64,000 nucleotides of DNA from Schistocephalus solidus (lineage: Eukaryota; Platyhelminthes; Cestoda; Diphyllobothriidea; Diphyllobothriidae). Both the position numbers and the translations under genes were made by a program. Numbering within the stretch: the stretch's first letter is position 1; the number at the start of each line of letters is the position of its first letter. The notes beneath the pieces were generated by a model. That model searched no databases and had not been told where the DNA came from. It worked only from the letters and a program-made list of their open reading frames with translations. Location of the stretch: the NCBI GenBank assembly GCA_017591395.1, contig WEDG01002934.1, positions 62,001-126,000 on the forward strand. The letters are read 5' to 3'. Shown piece after piece: positions 36,630-47,578 of this stretch.

Positions 36630-36915
36630 TCAGACTAGAGCCCTCACCGGCGGTCGCATAGCGACGTGTAGCATATGATGGAATGGAACCGACAAAGACA
36701 AGGGAAACCGGAATGGCCATTTATGGCTTATTAGCCGTCATCAGCCAGTCATACCCAATCCCAAGTGTGTCACACCTGGGATTCGAACACGCGACCTTTG
36801 GTATTTGAGTCGAACGCTCTACCATTGAGCCACGGGCTCGTTGTTTTGTCGGATGTGATCGGTAATATGATGATAGTGTGGGGCTCACCGATATGCTTAA
36901 TAAACATGCATGTTC
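36630..36915 (-). repeat. family B tRNA-like repeat, inverted unit
   Basis: Read on the minus strand, the unit has an A box (36822-36832), a B box with one change (36779-36789) and a ribozyme with CTGATGA and a perfect GGCT/AGCC stem II. GAAA has become TAAA, so the G12 core residue is lost. Confidence 0.8.
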
Positions 36916-37278
36916 CATTGTGCCCTGGAGCTCAGCCAGTCATACCCAATCCCAAGTGTTGAACATCACGGATTCAAACCCGCTGATGACGGCTAATAAG
37001 CCATAAATGGTCATTTCTGTCTCCCTTGTCTTTGTCGGTTCAATTCCATCATATGCTACACGTCGCTATGCGACCGCCTGCGAGGTTTCTAGTTTGAGCT
37101 CCAGAGCACAACGGTACATGCATGTTTCTTAAGCAGATTGGTGTGCCCCACACTATCATCATTTTCCCGATCACAACCGACAAAAAAACGAGCCCGTTGC
37201 TCAATGGTAGAGCGTTCGAATCAAATACCAAAGGTCGCGGGTTCGAATCCCAGGAGTGCCACACTTGGGAATGGGTAT

Positions 37279-37323
37279 GACTGGCTGATGACGCCTAATA
37301 AGCCAGAAATGGCCATTCCGGTC
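37279..37323 (+). ncRNA. hammerhead ribozyme, family B (core intact)
   Basis: GACTGG (37279-37284), CTGATGA (37285-37291), stem II GCCT/AGCC with one C-C mismatch, GAAA (37306-37309), palindromic ATGGCCAT (37309-37316), cleavage after T 37317, CCGGTC (37318-37323). Confidence 0.75.
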
Positions 37324-37498
37324 TCCCTTGTCTTTGTCGATTCCATTCCATCAAATGCTACACGTCGCTATACAACCGCATGCGAGGGCTCTATTCTGAG
37401 CTCCAGGGCATAACGGAACATGCATGTTCCTCAAGCAGATCGGTGAGCCCCACACTATTATCATATTCCCGATCACAACTGACAAAACAACGAGCCCG

Positions 37499-37552
37499 TG
37501 GCTCAATGGTAGAGCATTCGACTGAAATACCAAAGGTCGCGGGTTCGAATCC
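37499..37552 (+). promoter_or_regulatory. tRNA-type A and B boxes of the intact family B unit
   Basis: TGGCTCAATGG (37499-37509) and GGTTCGAATCC (37542-37552) have tRNA-like spacing. They lie 29 nt upstream of the intact ribozyme, so a Pol III transcript would include it. Confidence 0.6.
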
Positions 37553-37580
37553 CAGGTGTGCCACACTTGGGATTGGGTAT

Positions 37581-37625
37581 GACTGGCTGATGACGGCTAA
37601 TAAGCCAGAAATGGCCATTCCGGTC
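37581..37625 (+). ncRNA. hammerhead ribozyme, family B, fully intact copy
   Basis: Every element is present. Stem I is GACTGG (37581-37586) with CCGGTC (37620-37625), extended past an internal loop by GGG (37575-37577) with CCC (37627-37629). The core strand CTGATGA is at 37587-37593. Stem II is GGCT (37595-37598) with AGCC (37603-37606) and an AATA loop, with a C-A at its base. GAAA is at 37608-37611. Stem III is the loopless palindrome ATGGCCAT (37611-37618). Cleavage is predicted after T 37619 (ATT, an allowed NUH triplet). The stem I internal loop and the stem II loop are placed for the usual tertiary contact. With a four-pair loopless stem III, dimer cleavage is expected. Confidence 0.85.
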
Positions 37626-37735
37626 TCCCTTGTCTTTGTCGGTTCCATTCCATCATATGCTACACATCGCTATGCGACCGCCGGTGAGGGCTCTAGTCTG
37701 AGCTCCAGGGCACAATGGAACATGCATATTATCAC

Positions 37736-38377
37736 ATCCTCAGCTCTCATGCAAAATATAATTTCTAGCCCCCATCCATTAATCCGGTTAGATGGGTGCG
37801 CACCACCGTTATGTGTTTGAGTATCCCCGATCTGGGTGGACATGAGAACAGCGGCTGGTGCAGTCTTGGAAGCGTGACTGGAGTATCAAATAAATCAGGT
37901 TCAGAGTTATGCGTTGGAGTATGGCTGCCTTATAACAAGTTACACTATGGAAATTTTATTCTGTTTGTCCTATCTATGTAGATGAACATTTTGAATTTTC
38001 GAGCTTTCATCAAAATACTTTGAAACATTATCAGTGGTCGTATTTTACTTTTATATGCATCTTATAATTGCGCTGTTATTATTGTTATTATTGAACTGCG
38101 CATTGAATGTACACATTAATTTGCTGTTTATTAATGAGAATTTGTTTCTGAAAATGTAAGATGTTGCATCTGTCACACAGAAAATGCAGATTCGAGAAAA
38201 AAATAAATGATGTGTCATGCAAAACATCTGGTTGAGTAAAATAATTGTCCAATATGGGCTACAACTCAGTAGTTGTTAGTCACCATTTTTCAATTTCAGT
38301 AAACATATTTCATTTTATTTGAATAATTAAAAATGAGCCACAATTTTCGAACATTTGTTTTAATCTTTCAATAGCAG
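37736..38377. other. intron 3, end: no gene recognised
   Basis: A short GC-richer patch (37740-37900) of unknown origin is followed by AT-rich intron leading to the acceptor of the Ig4 exon. Confidence 0.45.
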
Positions 38378-38549
38378 AGCCATTTTTGACGAAAAACCAA
38401 CTGACCTCACTGTTCCTATTGGTGGAACTGGGCGGCTAAATTGCTTTCCTAGCAGGCTTGTCGTTCCCAAACCAGACGTATTATGGTACGCAAATGGAGA
38501 CCGAATCGAAAAGATTTTGGATGGAAAGCGCAAAAGGCTCTCTGGAAAT
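38378..38549 (+). CDS. nrg: neuroglian-like exon, first half of Ig domain 4
   Basis: It starts in phase 2 after ATAGCAG and reads AIFDEKPTDLTVPIGGTGRL, then NCFPSRLVVPKPDVLWYANG, with Cys and Trp at Ig spacing, and ends RLSGN in phase 0 at GTAGGT. KP-x-D-L-x-V is the usual start of L1-family Ig4, and G-x-P-K-P-x-V-x-W is partly kept as VPKPDVLW. The next exon continues directly with TLVFSHLTVRDTAVFQC. A second AG three bases upstream (38374) is an equally phased alternative. Confidence 0.88.
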
Positions 38550-41500
38550 GTAGGTTACATTTGTCCCTTTTGTGTCGTCATAATTTCATTTATTGCCAAC
38601 TTCCCCGACAAGCCTATCTTTCCCTAAGTAAACTGAAGGAGTGTATATTTTCAAAATTCGTACTTTCAAGATTGATTTCCTGGTGCGAGTTGTCATTAAA
38701 ATTGAACATCGGTATGTAAAATCCATCGGTAAGCAAGCTTGACAAAGTTTAGTAAAGCCGTTTTGGACGTCAAAGTCAAGCAGAAAGATCTGGGACAGGT
38801 CACAAAGTATGAACATAAAGACAGCAAATAATTCCTATTTTCGAATGTCAGTTTGATAAGATTCATCCAACGTTCTAGAGATATTTCCATACTGCTTAAT
38901 TTACTAAACTGACATTAGCAAAGCGTAATAATTGAAAGTTGGATGTTTTATAGACAAAAATGCTACTCAGCATAATAGGCATTAGGCACATCTCTATATT
39001 TTACACTTCGTTACAGGTTTCGTTAATGATTACTTATACCGGCTGTTGAGTGAAGATTCAATCCTTATCCACAAATCTTTAGAAGGCGTATAAATAATTC
39101 CTATGCACAACAAGAAGATAATTGCTTAAGTAACCTTTAAAAACCACAAGTTGCGCAGTCCTGTCAAAAAGGCATTATCGCGGCTGGCCTATCTTTCTTG
39201 CTGACTGAAATCCTGGTTGAATACACGCTGACCAGTGGGTTGGTTGGCACGCGAAGGTATGATTTAACGCCACTCCAGCCACCTGGCCTTCTTGCAAGCC
39301 CGTTTTATCAAACTATGTCCAAACGCCGGATCCCTTTGAGAAACAGAAAGTTTCTGCGTTAAATACAGCAAGTTTACATTAATTCGAAACTACCTCATGT
39401 GCAAGGCAACTTCCTTGCGTCCACTCTGCAGTGGGACACACGATGAACACCGTCGGTATCGACAGTTGAGCCATCAACTGTGTCTGCAGGTGCTGTGTGT
39501 TTAAGCATGGCATTAAAGAACGCTGAGACTATCTTAGCATGTCACAACATCAATTCGGCGAAAGTGAGAATTCGGTTTCTTTGACAGGGCTCGTGGTAAA
39601 GCTCGAACTGTGGACTTACTTCAGTAGTAAATTGCATACCAATTTCCTCCGTTTTTTGAATCTGAACAGGAAGCTGTTTCATACTCTCTCTTACCTTTCT
39701 GGAGACGTTGCTGATGATCAAGCAATTGCGTGATTAAAAATATCTACAAGACGCATGTTTGTACGTTCGCCTAATTCTGAAGACGGAGATGACGGTCAAG
39801 GTCGTGCCCCAAAGTAATTCATTCAGTTGGTCTTGATACCGACTGTTTCACTTGATTGACGGCAACGTATGGTTTGTTAGAGAAAAAAAATAGAACGACG
39901 CACGAAACAGATATCGGGAAAGCCTTCATATGTACGTCATGATGAGGTATCATTTGTCCATTTTCCTTGACCCAGGGACTAAGTATTTTTAAAACACTCT
40001 TAACTCCAGGAGGAGAAGATGCGATAGCTGTAACGAGAAGTGTATTGGTCTGACGTGTTGGATTCTCACGTGGACCCATAATAAACGGCAGTTGCAGACA
40101 TGTATGATAGAGGCACAAGGTACGAAGTACTAAAGTACCAAAAAGTACTTAACGACTTGAACGTGGACGGCAAAGCCATCATCCCATCAATTACGACCGC
40201 AAACGGTAATTGTGAAAGCTGTTAATTGTAGAAGGCTTCGGAATGCATGGTTCCTGTGCACGTTGTGCACTTATCGCTTTTCTCTGCTTCTGCTTCTGAT
40301 GATGTGTTCGAAAGAGAATCTGAAACGTCCGACCAAAGAAATTCTTGATCGAGAGATCGCATCTTCTCCTCATGAATTGCTTTTTCGATCTTATCTGTTC
40401 GCTTCTATCAACGATCCACATTAAAAAATTGTGCTTAGCAAAATAAATTATTTTAATTACTTAATAAGAAGGAGACAAGTTTTGAAAATTTTAAGCGTGA
40501 ATTTTATATTATTAATGAAAAGAAACCTGCACTTCAAGCGATTTTCTCTCACATACTGCTCTGCAAACATGTTTTTGGCCAATATATGAGTCAAACTCTG
40601 TGCTTTTAATTTTAATTTCGAATAAAGAAGGTATTTTATAATTCATTTGAGATACAGATACATAGATCCGAAACAAGTTGATATACTTCACATATTCAGG
40701 CTACACGCAAATATTGTAAACCGTAAATACACACAACTTGCTTCCAGTTTAAAACGAAGGCCTATTGCGAGGAGGTCACAAGCGGTATCTTAGTAATTTT
40801 GTGTCTAGTTGAAAATCCCTATCTATCAATTTATCCATTTTGCGTAGAATTAGCCATTTAGTCTTTTATAGTGGCTCAAACCATTAAAAAGCATTCCTTC
40901 TTTTAATGACGCCTCAAAGAACGTGCTCATACAATTTGAAAAAAGAGTAAAATTTGGTTTAATCTGCTGTTGCACGCAAAATAGGCCACGTTTTTATCCG
41001 TAAAGAATAATTTGGATAAGGTGACGAAAACGTGTATTTGTTCTTGATAAACGCTTTTACTATTTGTAAAGAGTTCGTTTAAGCACATGCCAACTTTTCC
41101 AAGTCGTCTACTGAAAAGGCACGCAAAATCGGCTGATTTAACCTATGACAGCAGGTAAAGAACTGAATGGACTGAAAATCATGCAACATTCAGTTCGGCT
41201 CAAAAGTACATTTGTATTGCTAGTAAAATAACGAAAAACGTCATTATGTATTAAAATAAGGAAAAATTATTTTCATAGAGCCTGTTAGGTTATTAAATAA
41301 AATTTAAGATATTAAAACTGCGCTGGATTGAACATAGAATTATTCGCTATCGCATTTCATGCGGTACTTCATCTGTTTAAGATTGAATGCAGAAAGTAGT
41401 AAAAACTGTAAGGTAAATCACCGATGGAAAAACTTCAACGGAAGGGTCTGGTATAATTAAAACAACTTGCAGGTCATCTCAACTTCCACAATTGCTCTGG

Positions 41501-42507
41501 ATCACTTGTAAATTAGTTGAATCTGTTCACAGGGTACCCTTTAGTCCCCAAAAAATGATCAAATACATCATCACTATCATCAGCAAATTAGGCTGGAAAC
41601 CCATGAAAAATATGAGTGATTTTCGACAATATTTAATGACAGTTTTAAAAAATAAGGGAACAGTATTATTACGCATTTACTGTGCTCCAACACATCCTTT
41701 TATGTTAGTTTGTTATTGCGATGTAAAACTAACTCTTTTTAAAGTAGAATTCCTTCACGTAAACACAAACCTTTTATTTCTTTAAGGAACACGCTTAAAT
41801 GTATTCCTCTTAATAACTCAAATTAATATCATTTCAGCCAATAACATGAACAAAGAACCTAATCAAATAATGTTATAGTCTAGCTCTAACTGTTTCTATT
41901 GTCTGGCCTGTTGCAATTTTGAATATTGTCATTCAAAGTTTAAAATGAACAGTTCATGATGAATCAACTGATGCAATCAGCACTGACACAATCCACGAGT
42001 GCACAAAATGATTAAGCACCAACCAAACGATTTTTATAGGCAAGCTCTGTAAAAAATATTTTGCCAATATTTTAACATTTACCTTAAGAGAATAACTTTA
42101 AACTATCTACATCTTTTTTCCCTTGTGTACACAAACTCTCTTGGTTACATTGAAAACAAACGTTTGCATTTATTATGATCCACAATAGACTGAAAATGCA
42201 TCAATTATATTCGTCAGAACATGCACCCCATTAAAAGCCGGACATTACTAATTCTTTTCCGTTTAAACTCGATAGCTGACATATGATTGCGTTGGTTATC
42301 ACGTTTGTTTCTATGTTTCTTTTTAACGTTTCTGGACTACTTTAAATTGGCATGAAAAGAGATTTGCTTTCACAAAAGCACTTCGTCTTTAAGTTTCCTG
42401 CTTAGGTCAACAGTATGTTATTTATTTGAAAGTGACTTTTTCCGTTCTTCTACCAAAGTTTGAATCCCTACTGATGCATTCGAAGACCTGACTGCTTTGC
42501 GTTTTAG
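38550..42507. other. intron 4: no gene recognised
   Basis: AT-rich intron of 4.0 kb with a GC-richer block at about 39190-40430, where both strands have open frames of 70-100 codons. None resembles a known domain. It may be an unidentified dispersed repeat. Confidence 0.45.
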
Positions 42508-42825
42508 ACGCTCGTGTTTTCCCACCTCACTGTACGTGATACTGCTGTCTTCCAGTGCAATATAAGTAATAGGAATGGTTTTGCGTTTGCCAACGCCTAC
42601 CTCAACGTCTGGGACTCACCACCCGCCATTATTGATGGGCCACCAGAACAGACCGTCTGTGTGGAAAAGCAGGCACTGAGATTGTACTGTCGCACCGTTG
42701 GAGCACCCAAAGCTGTTGTTCTGTGGAGCAGGGATGACAATCTTCAACTAGGAAGCAACCAAAATACCTCCGACCGAAAGTTCAGTCGTTTCATCATCGA
42801 AGCTGATGGAACTCTGTTTATTTCG
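42508..42825 (+). CDS. nrg: neuroglian-like exon, end of Ig4 and most of Ig5
   Basis: Phase 0 in and out. TLVFSHLTVRDTAVFQCN then NGFAFANAYLNVWD closes Ig4, and the F-strand D-T-A-V-F-Q-C fits L1-family Ig4. PPAIIDGPPEQTVCVEKQAL then LYCRTVGAPKAVVLWSRDD gives the B-strand Cys, the GAP motif and the C-strand Trp of Ig5. It ends ADGTLFIS at donor GTTAGT. This is the cleanest exon of the gene and joins the next (RVELSDSGTYTC) without any adjustment. Confidence 0.93.
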
Positions 42826-44704
42826 GTTAGTTAGGGCCATTTCCTCTCAGCAGAGGGGCTGAGATATATGGTTACTCTATAGATGCTTCCTCATAATATC
42901 CAAAATTTCAGATTATTTTGCAGTAAGCAGAGGTTGCCATATTAATTAGTTTTGTTTTTTGAGTAACTTTACGTAATGCAAATACCGAGCGCAAACCAGA
43001 ATTATCAGTGTAAACAGAGCTCAATATTTTTTTGGGAAACAAACATAAGTACAACCAGTGATACCAGTGAAAATCCTTAAACGTTGGGAGAAAATAACTT
43101 CTGCGATTTAGTAAGAAGTGAGAGTAAGAACATGTTCTCTTTACTCGCTTACCATAGCTACAGATTTTAGAAGACACAAGCTTTCAAGCTGAAACACCCG
43201 TCTTTCGTCATTACAGGAGTTTTTACATCTAAGCTACCTTCAACATACCTTCAAAACATGTTACAGTTCTTAATCAAACAGCTTCTTCCTATGAAACAAA
43301 ATTGATGGTATTAACATCAAACGAAAATTAAATTACAAAGAATGACATTTGATTGCTTTTGTGAACTGGACGTTAAACCAAGTGCAATAAAAATGAATGT
43401 AATCCAAACAAATAGAACGATCTCTTTTGCTGAGTCGGCAAAGAGCAAATTTATATGAGGCTAAACTATTCTTCCATTTATTTGAGCAACATTTTTTGTG
43501 TGCTCTCATGACTTACTCAGTTCCACTTTGCAGACTATTGTTTAGTCGTTGAAGGTGGAACAGTACCTTTAATCGTGGACAGCAAATCGGAAAGAAAACA
43601 AACGCATTGCTTGTTCAATATTCTTTAGATATTTAAGCCAAATTAAGACAAAATTTAAGTCCAAATGAAAGATTTATCAGAAGTTGAATTAATTCACATT
43701 TTTATATCAGGCAACCATTCATTTGTCACCTTCGAGTTCAAATGGAAGATTCATCACATTTTAGTTTATTTGTGTAATATTATTTCTAGTGCAAATGCAT
43801 GCGCATCCTTGACATGAGTGTAAAACAGTTCTGAAGTCTTTGCCATTTATTTATATTATATAGGGAATAAATAAATGCATTTGGAACGACACAGTATTTC
43901 ATGAAGACGGGTTTGGTTTAAGCGTGTTGAAAACTTTATTTAAATTTTTTCTCAAATGAAGAAATTCGGTCTTTTTCAATTTTATTCTGTATTTCATCAG
44001 ATTCAGACGTCCAATAGGCAATAGTTTGATGGTTTATGGACTAATTGTAGATTTTATTCACGTAAAACAAACTTTTAATTTATTATGTCTTTTATATAAA
44101 TGACGAGGTATTGGCCCAAGCAAATTGGTGTGATGATTATGTAAATACTCGGTGAGCAGAGGAATGTATTTCAAACCTTCAAGTTTAGCCAGACACCGTG
44201 TCGGGCATGGCTGAGTGACGAAGACAAATAAAATTAAAATTTTCTTTTATTTTTCCTCCGTCTTTATCGATATTTGCCTTTTTTATGAAAACCTAGCCTT
44301 TGGAAAATGGAGTTTAACTTTTTAACTGAGCAGGGCTTTTGACGCTTCTTCGTAAGAGAATTTGTTATATGCTAAAATTTCTTGCTAATGTTTCTTTTCC
44401 ATAACGGATAGTAGGCTGAAACATATGTTAGGTGATTATGTCTCGATGTTCTTCACTTGTTATAACGATAGGTTACCTTATAGCTTTTTGTCAGGGATTA
44501 AAATACTCTGCAGTTAGGAGCATTCTCGTGCATGCATTCAGTGATTTATTCTTTAGTTTATTTCAGCCCATACTGCGTGGTAACCTATGAACCATCTTCC
44601 ATTTTCAGCATAGTAACTTAAGTTAGCGGTATTCATATGCATTCGTTTAAGCCTTCTTTTAATTCTCTGGAGTTAAATCATTCAAGTAGCTTCGTCATTT
44701 GCAG
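42826..44704. other. intron 5: no feature
   Basis: AT-rich intron of 1.9 kb in which nothing was recognised. Confidence 0.55.
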
Positions 44705-44971
44705 CGTGTAGAACTATCAGACTCCGGAACGTACACCTGCGTGGCAAGCAATATGTTTGGACAGACCACGGGCAGTGGTAACGTTTTGGTGAGGCAAAAA
44801 AGCAGAATTACGAAGGGTCCAGTCATTTCCGGCTCCAAATCCCAGTTCAAGATGAACAAAAATGGGAAGATAAACACCACATGGGTAGACGCTGGCAATG
44901 CAGTTTCTCTCACCTGTAGGGGAGAAACGGACCTAATGGAGTTTCGACTCATTAGCCATAAAGTGGACTCG
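44705..44971 (+). CDS. nrg: neuroglian-like exon, end of Ig5 and start of Ig6
   Basis: Phase 0 at both ends. RVELSDSGTYTCVASNMFGQ closes Ig5 with the canonical D-S-G-x-Y-x-C-x-A-x-N-x-x-G pattern. TTWVDAGNAVSLTCRGETDL opens Ig6 with its B-strand Cys. The exon ends LISHKVDS at donor GTAAGA. No C-strand Trp is present in this exon. The open frame continues into the intron to 45334 but without domain content. Confidence 0.92.
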
Positions 44972-47171
44972 GTAAGAAAATCAAATAACTTTTATATTGT
45001 GAGCAATTTAAAAATACCAACCTATGGGATTTTCAGAACTGGAATGGATATTCCATTTAAATCTTCGTCATGTCCTTCTGTAATATTTTTTTCAAAGAAC
45101 CCAATGAAAAAATATGTATATTTGGTTGATCAATTCGTATTGACATGGATATATCTGGACATAATTGTTCCAAGATGCACGAATGATCGACTGCAGTGCT
45201 TCCGTGACACTTTGTTTTTTAAACAAAATTCAATTTTGGTCCGACCTCTTGGATCCTTCCCTACAGCAAAATATTCAGCTATTGTTGGCACCTTATTCAA
45301 TTTTTACGGTGATTGCTTATCAGGTCATGGTTAATTCATTAGGAAAGTTTTGATACTGTCCTTAATAGGAAGTTTAAACTCATGCAACTACCCCAACTAG
45401 CAAACATACATTTTGCGATATTCAAATATAAAGGTCGGATGGAGGTGTTTACCTTAACTGCAGGCGATGCACACATTTTGGATATCATGTGATAGAAACG
45501 ATGTCATTGGAGAATGCTTTTATATTCAAATGACCGAGTGAGTTTGAAGACTAGCACAGTTTATTAAAAAACGAAACGTAAATGGGACATATCCCACCCT
45601 GCTAGGAATAAGTACAAACTATTGCCTTACACCATTTATATTTAAAGAACCAGGCGCTTGCTCACGTGCCTAGCAGGTTACTTAATATAATCCGTAGGTG
45701 GAAGAAAATAATGACGTAGCTCTTCACTTGATCAGTCCAAAAGATTTTCATCGATACTTATTTAAATCATTGGAATCTCCATGCTTTTCTAAGTGACACG
45801 AAAAACAAAATTTAGTGCCATACGGTCAATCTGTCATGACCATTAAATGGCATGCTGACTCTGACACGATATTACCGTAAGGATCTCTCTATAAGTACTA
45901 GCTGTGGTAAGTCTTCTCTTAGATAACGGTAAGTATCGCCAGAAACAAGCTAGAGATTGACAGATTGGGATCGATTAACAGTCCAATGACAACACCGACG
46001 GTTACGCACCCACTTAATATAAAAGTATTTTTGAGTTACGTAGCTATCGTATAGTTTTATGCAGGAATGAATATAAAAACCTATATTTTTCCACCAAAGA
46101 CTGCCTAGATTATCCGTTTGCCCCCTTAATCTATAAAGCCGACAAACCAAGCAAGTTAATCTATTAAGAAATTTAGAATAAATACGTAGCTGGTGTTGCA
46201 ATAGAAAATGCAAATTTACACGTGAAAGCTGGTTTGCTGTGCAACGAAGCAATCCGCATCCTTTAGAATACCCAACTGAATAAACTTGAAAATTCTTCTC
46301 GCCTGCATTTTCTGCCCACAGGGATATGTGTCGACATTGCACACCGGCAAAATGTTGCAGTGCAGAGAAGATGAAGAAAATCAAAGAAAATTTAAAGTCG
46401 AATAGCGATTGGGGTCATTTATCGCATCTTATGCCTAAAATGTCCTTTTAACTACACAGTAAAAACTGAACGCAAGCCGGAATCGTGCATACAAAAACCT
46501 AAGTTAGCTATGAGACGAGGTAACGTATAAGTGCATGTGTTTAACTTAGCAGCCATCAAGATAATCGCCCACGCCGGAAACAAGATGATTCGGGAATTGT
46601 TTCAAGCTGGGTCCACGGATGGAATCTCTATAAATCTATTTATCAATTTGGCGCCAGCGTACAAAGCCCTATGCCGTTACCTCCAGACTTGCATCAGTGG
46701 TCATTTATTGGTTTTTACCCCCTATAAGCGTATCCATTTTGTTGCTGCAGCTATTTCTGAGGATAAACTCCTGCAGGAGTTTGAAAGCTCAGAATAATAG
46801 GAAATTGTTCAGGAACGCGAACAGATTTCTCTTTCGCTCGTGCAATCTCTTAGAATTCGCTTCTTTGCTACTATTTATGTTGCCATAGTTATCAGCTTTT
46901 GATAAAAGAAAGCGAATATCGCACTCGTGGAATCTGTTTGATAAAAACAAAGATATGCGAGTTGAAATCGAATGCTGAATATAGAGTATCGTCGATGAAG
47001 TCCAAACTAAGCCATGCGTCGGAAAGCATGCATAAGAACCAAAAGTCAGGCTTAAATCGTAAAGTGATGACCGAGGAAAAAATAAAAGACCGTGAAAAGA
47101 AGTAGACGCGATCGCTGGAACATGAACTTTTATTCGTTTGTCATTTTTTTGCAGCTCTAGCCCAACTTCAG
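44972..47171. other. intron 6, main part: no gene recognised
   Basis: AT-rich intron. Open frames at 45950-46384 (minus) and 46531-46797 (plus) have no recognisable domain. Near its end (47110-47150) is a stretch resembling the outer end of the foldback repeat at 58898. Confidence 0.5.
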
Positions 47172-47182
47172 AATTGGCATTT
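47172..47182 (+). CDS. nrg: candidate 11-nt neuroglian micro-exon
   Basis: The upstream exon ends in phase 0 but the exon at 47328 needs phase 2, so something must lie between. AATTGGCATTT is preceded by an acceptor-like AACTTCAG and followed by GTAAAA. It takes phase 0 to phase 2 and codes N-W-H plus TT, which with the next exon's G makes Leu. This also supplies the Trp missing from Ig6. The evidence is phase plus one residue only. A longer exon starting at 47155 would hit an in-frame TAG. Confidence 0.35.
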
Positions 47183-47327
47183 GTAAAATGACATTTAAAA
47201 TGCTGATTTTGAAATTATTGTTGGTTGACGGTAAAGATGTTTGGCATGTAAAATTCCTTACATTTCAATATAGAAAATATGTGATGTATTTCTTTTCCGG
47301 AAACGAGTGTCTGCATTTTGGTTTCAG

Positions 47328-47578
47328 GCACAGGATAAGCACGGACTGCATGGCTGCATTACGAATACAGTCGGAGATGTTATATGATGAAAAGTTCTGT
47401 GAGGCATATGGCCTTCCGGTGGAAATATTAGAAACGTCAAGACGAAAATTAGGCCAAAGTAAAATTGAATCCACAATTACCTTGCAAAATCTGCAGCCAC
47501 ATGACACTGGATTCTATCGTTGTACTGCGTTCAATAAGCTTGACAACGATTCTGCAGCAGTAATTTTCGTCGTACAAG
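47328..47578 (+). CDS. nrg: neuroglian-like exon, rest of Ig domain 6
   Basis: The acceptor is GGTTTCAG at 47327. It reads HRISTDCMAALRIQSEMLYD, ITLQNLQPHDTGFYRCTAFN and DNDSAAVIFVVQ, and ends in phase 1 at GTAATA. D-T-G-F-Y-R-C-x-A-x-N is the F-strand of Ig6. The stretch between the Ig6 cysteines is longer than usual for the family. The last base plus GT of the next exon makes the Gly of G-PPEPPSAIKLDC at the Ig6/FN3 boundary, a good family match. Confidence 0.88.

Larger units (their letters stand above)
36916..37735 (+). repeat. family B tandem array, direct units
   Basis: The cluster starts with a rearranged piece (36930-37040) with a TAAA-broken ribozyme. Two fuller units follow with B boxes at 37240 and 37542 (302 bp apart), then the leader of a further unit that is cut at about 37735. 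These units are a slightly different subfamily from 8013-9254: they have CCATTCCATCATATGC where the other has CCACATTATCATAATATGC. Confidence 0.85.

Noticed and set aside
37138..37820. Long open frames (up to 146 codons) over the family B array
   Set aside because: They arise because the repeat lacks stops in those frames. The same peptide recurs in each unit and covers the tRNA-like head and ribozyme.
40191..40424. Gene at a position open on both strands
   Set aside because: Neither translation is recognisable. It is likely a GC-richer repeat patch.
45950..46797. Open frames of 144 and 88 codons in intron 6
   Set aside because: No domain, no splice phase that fits, and AT-rich composition like the surrounding intron.
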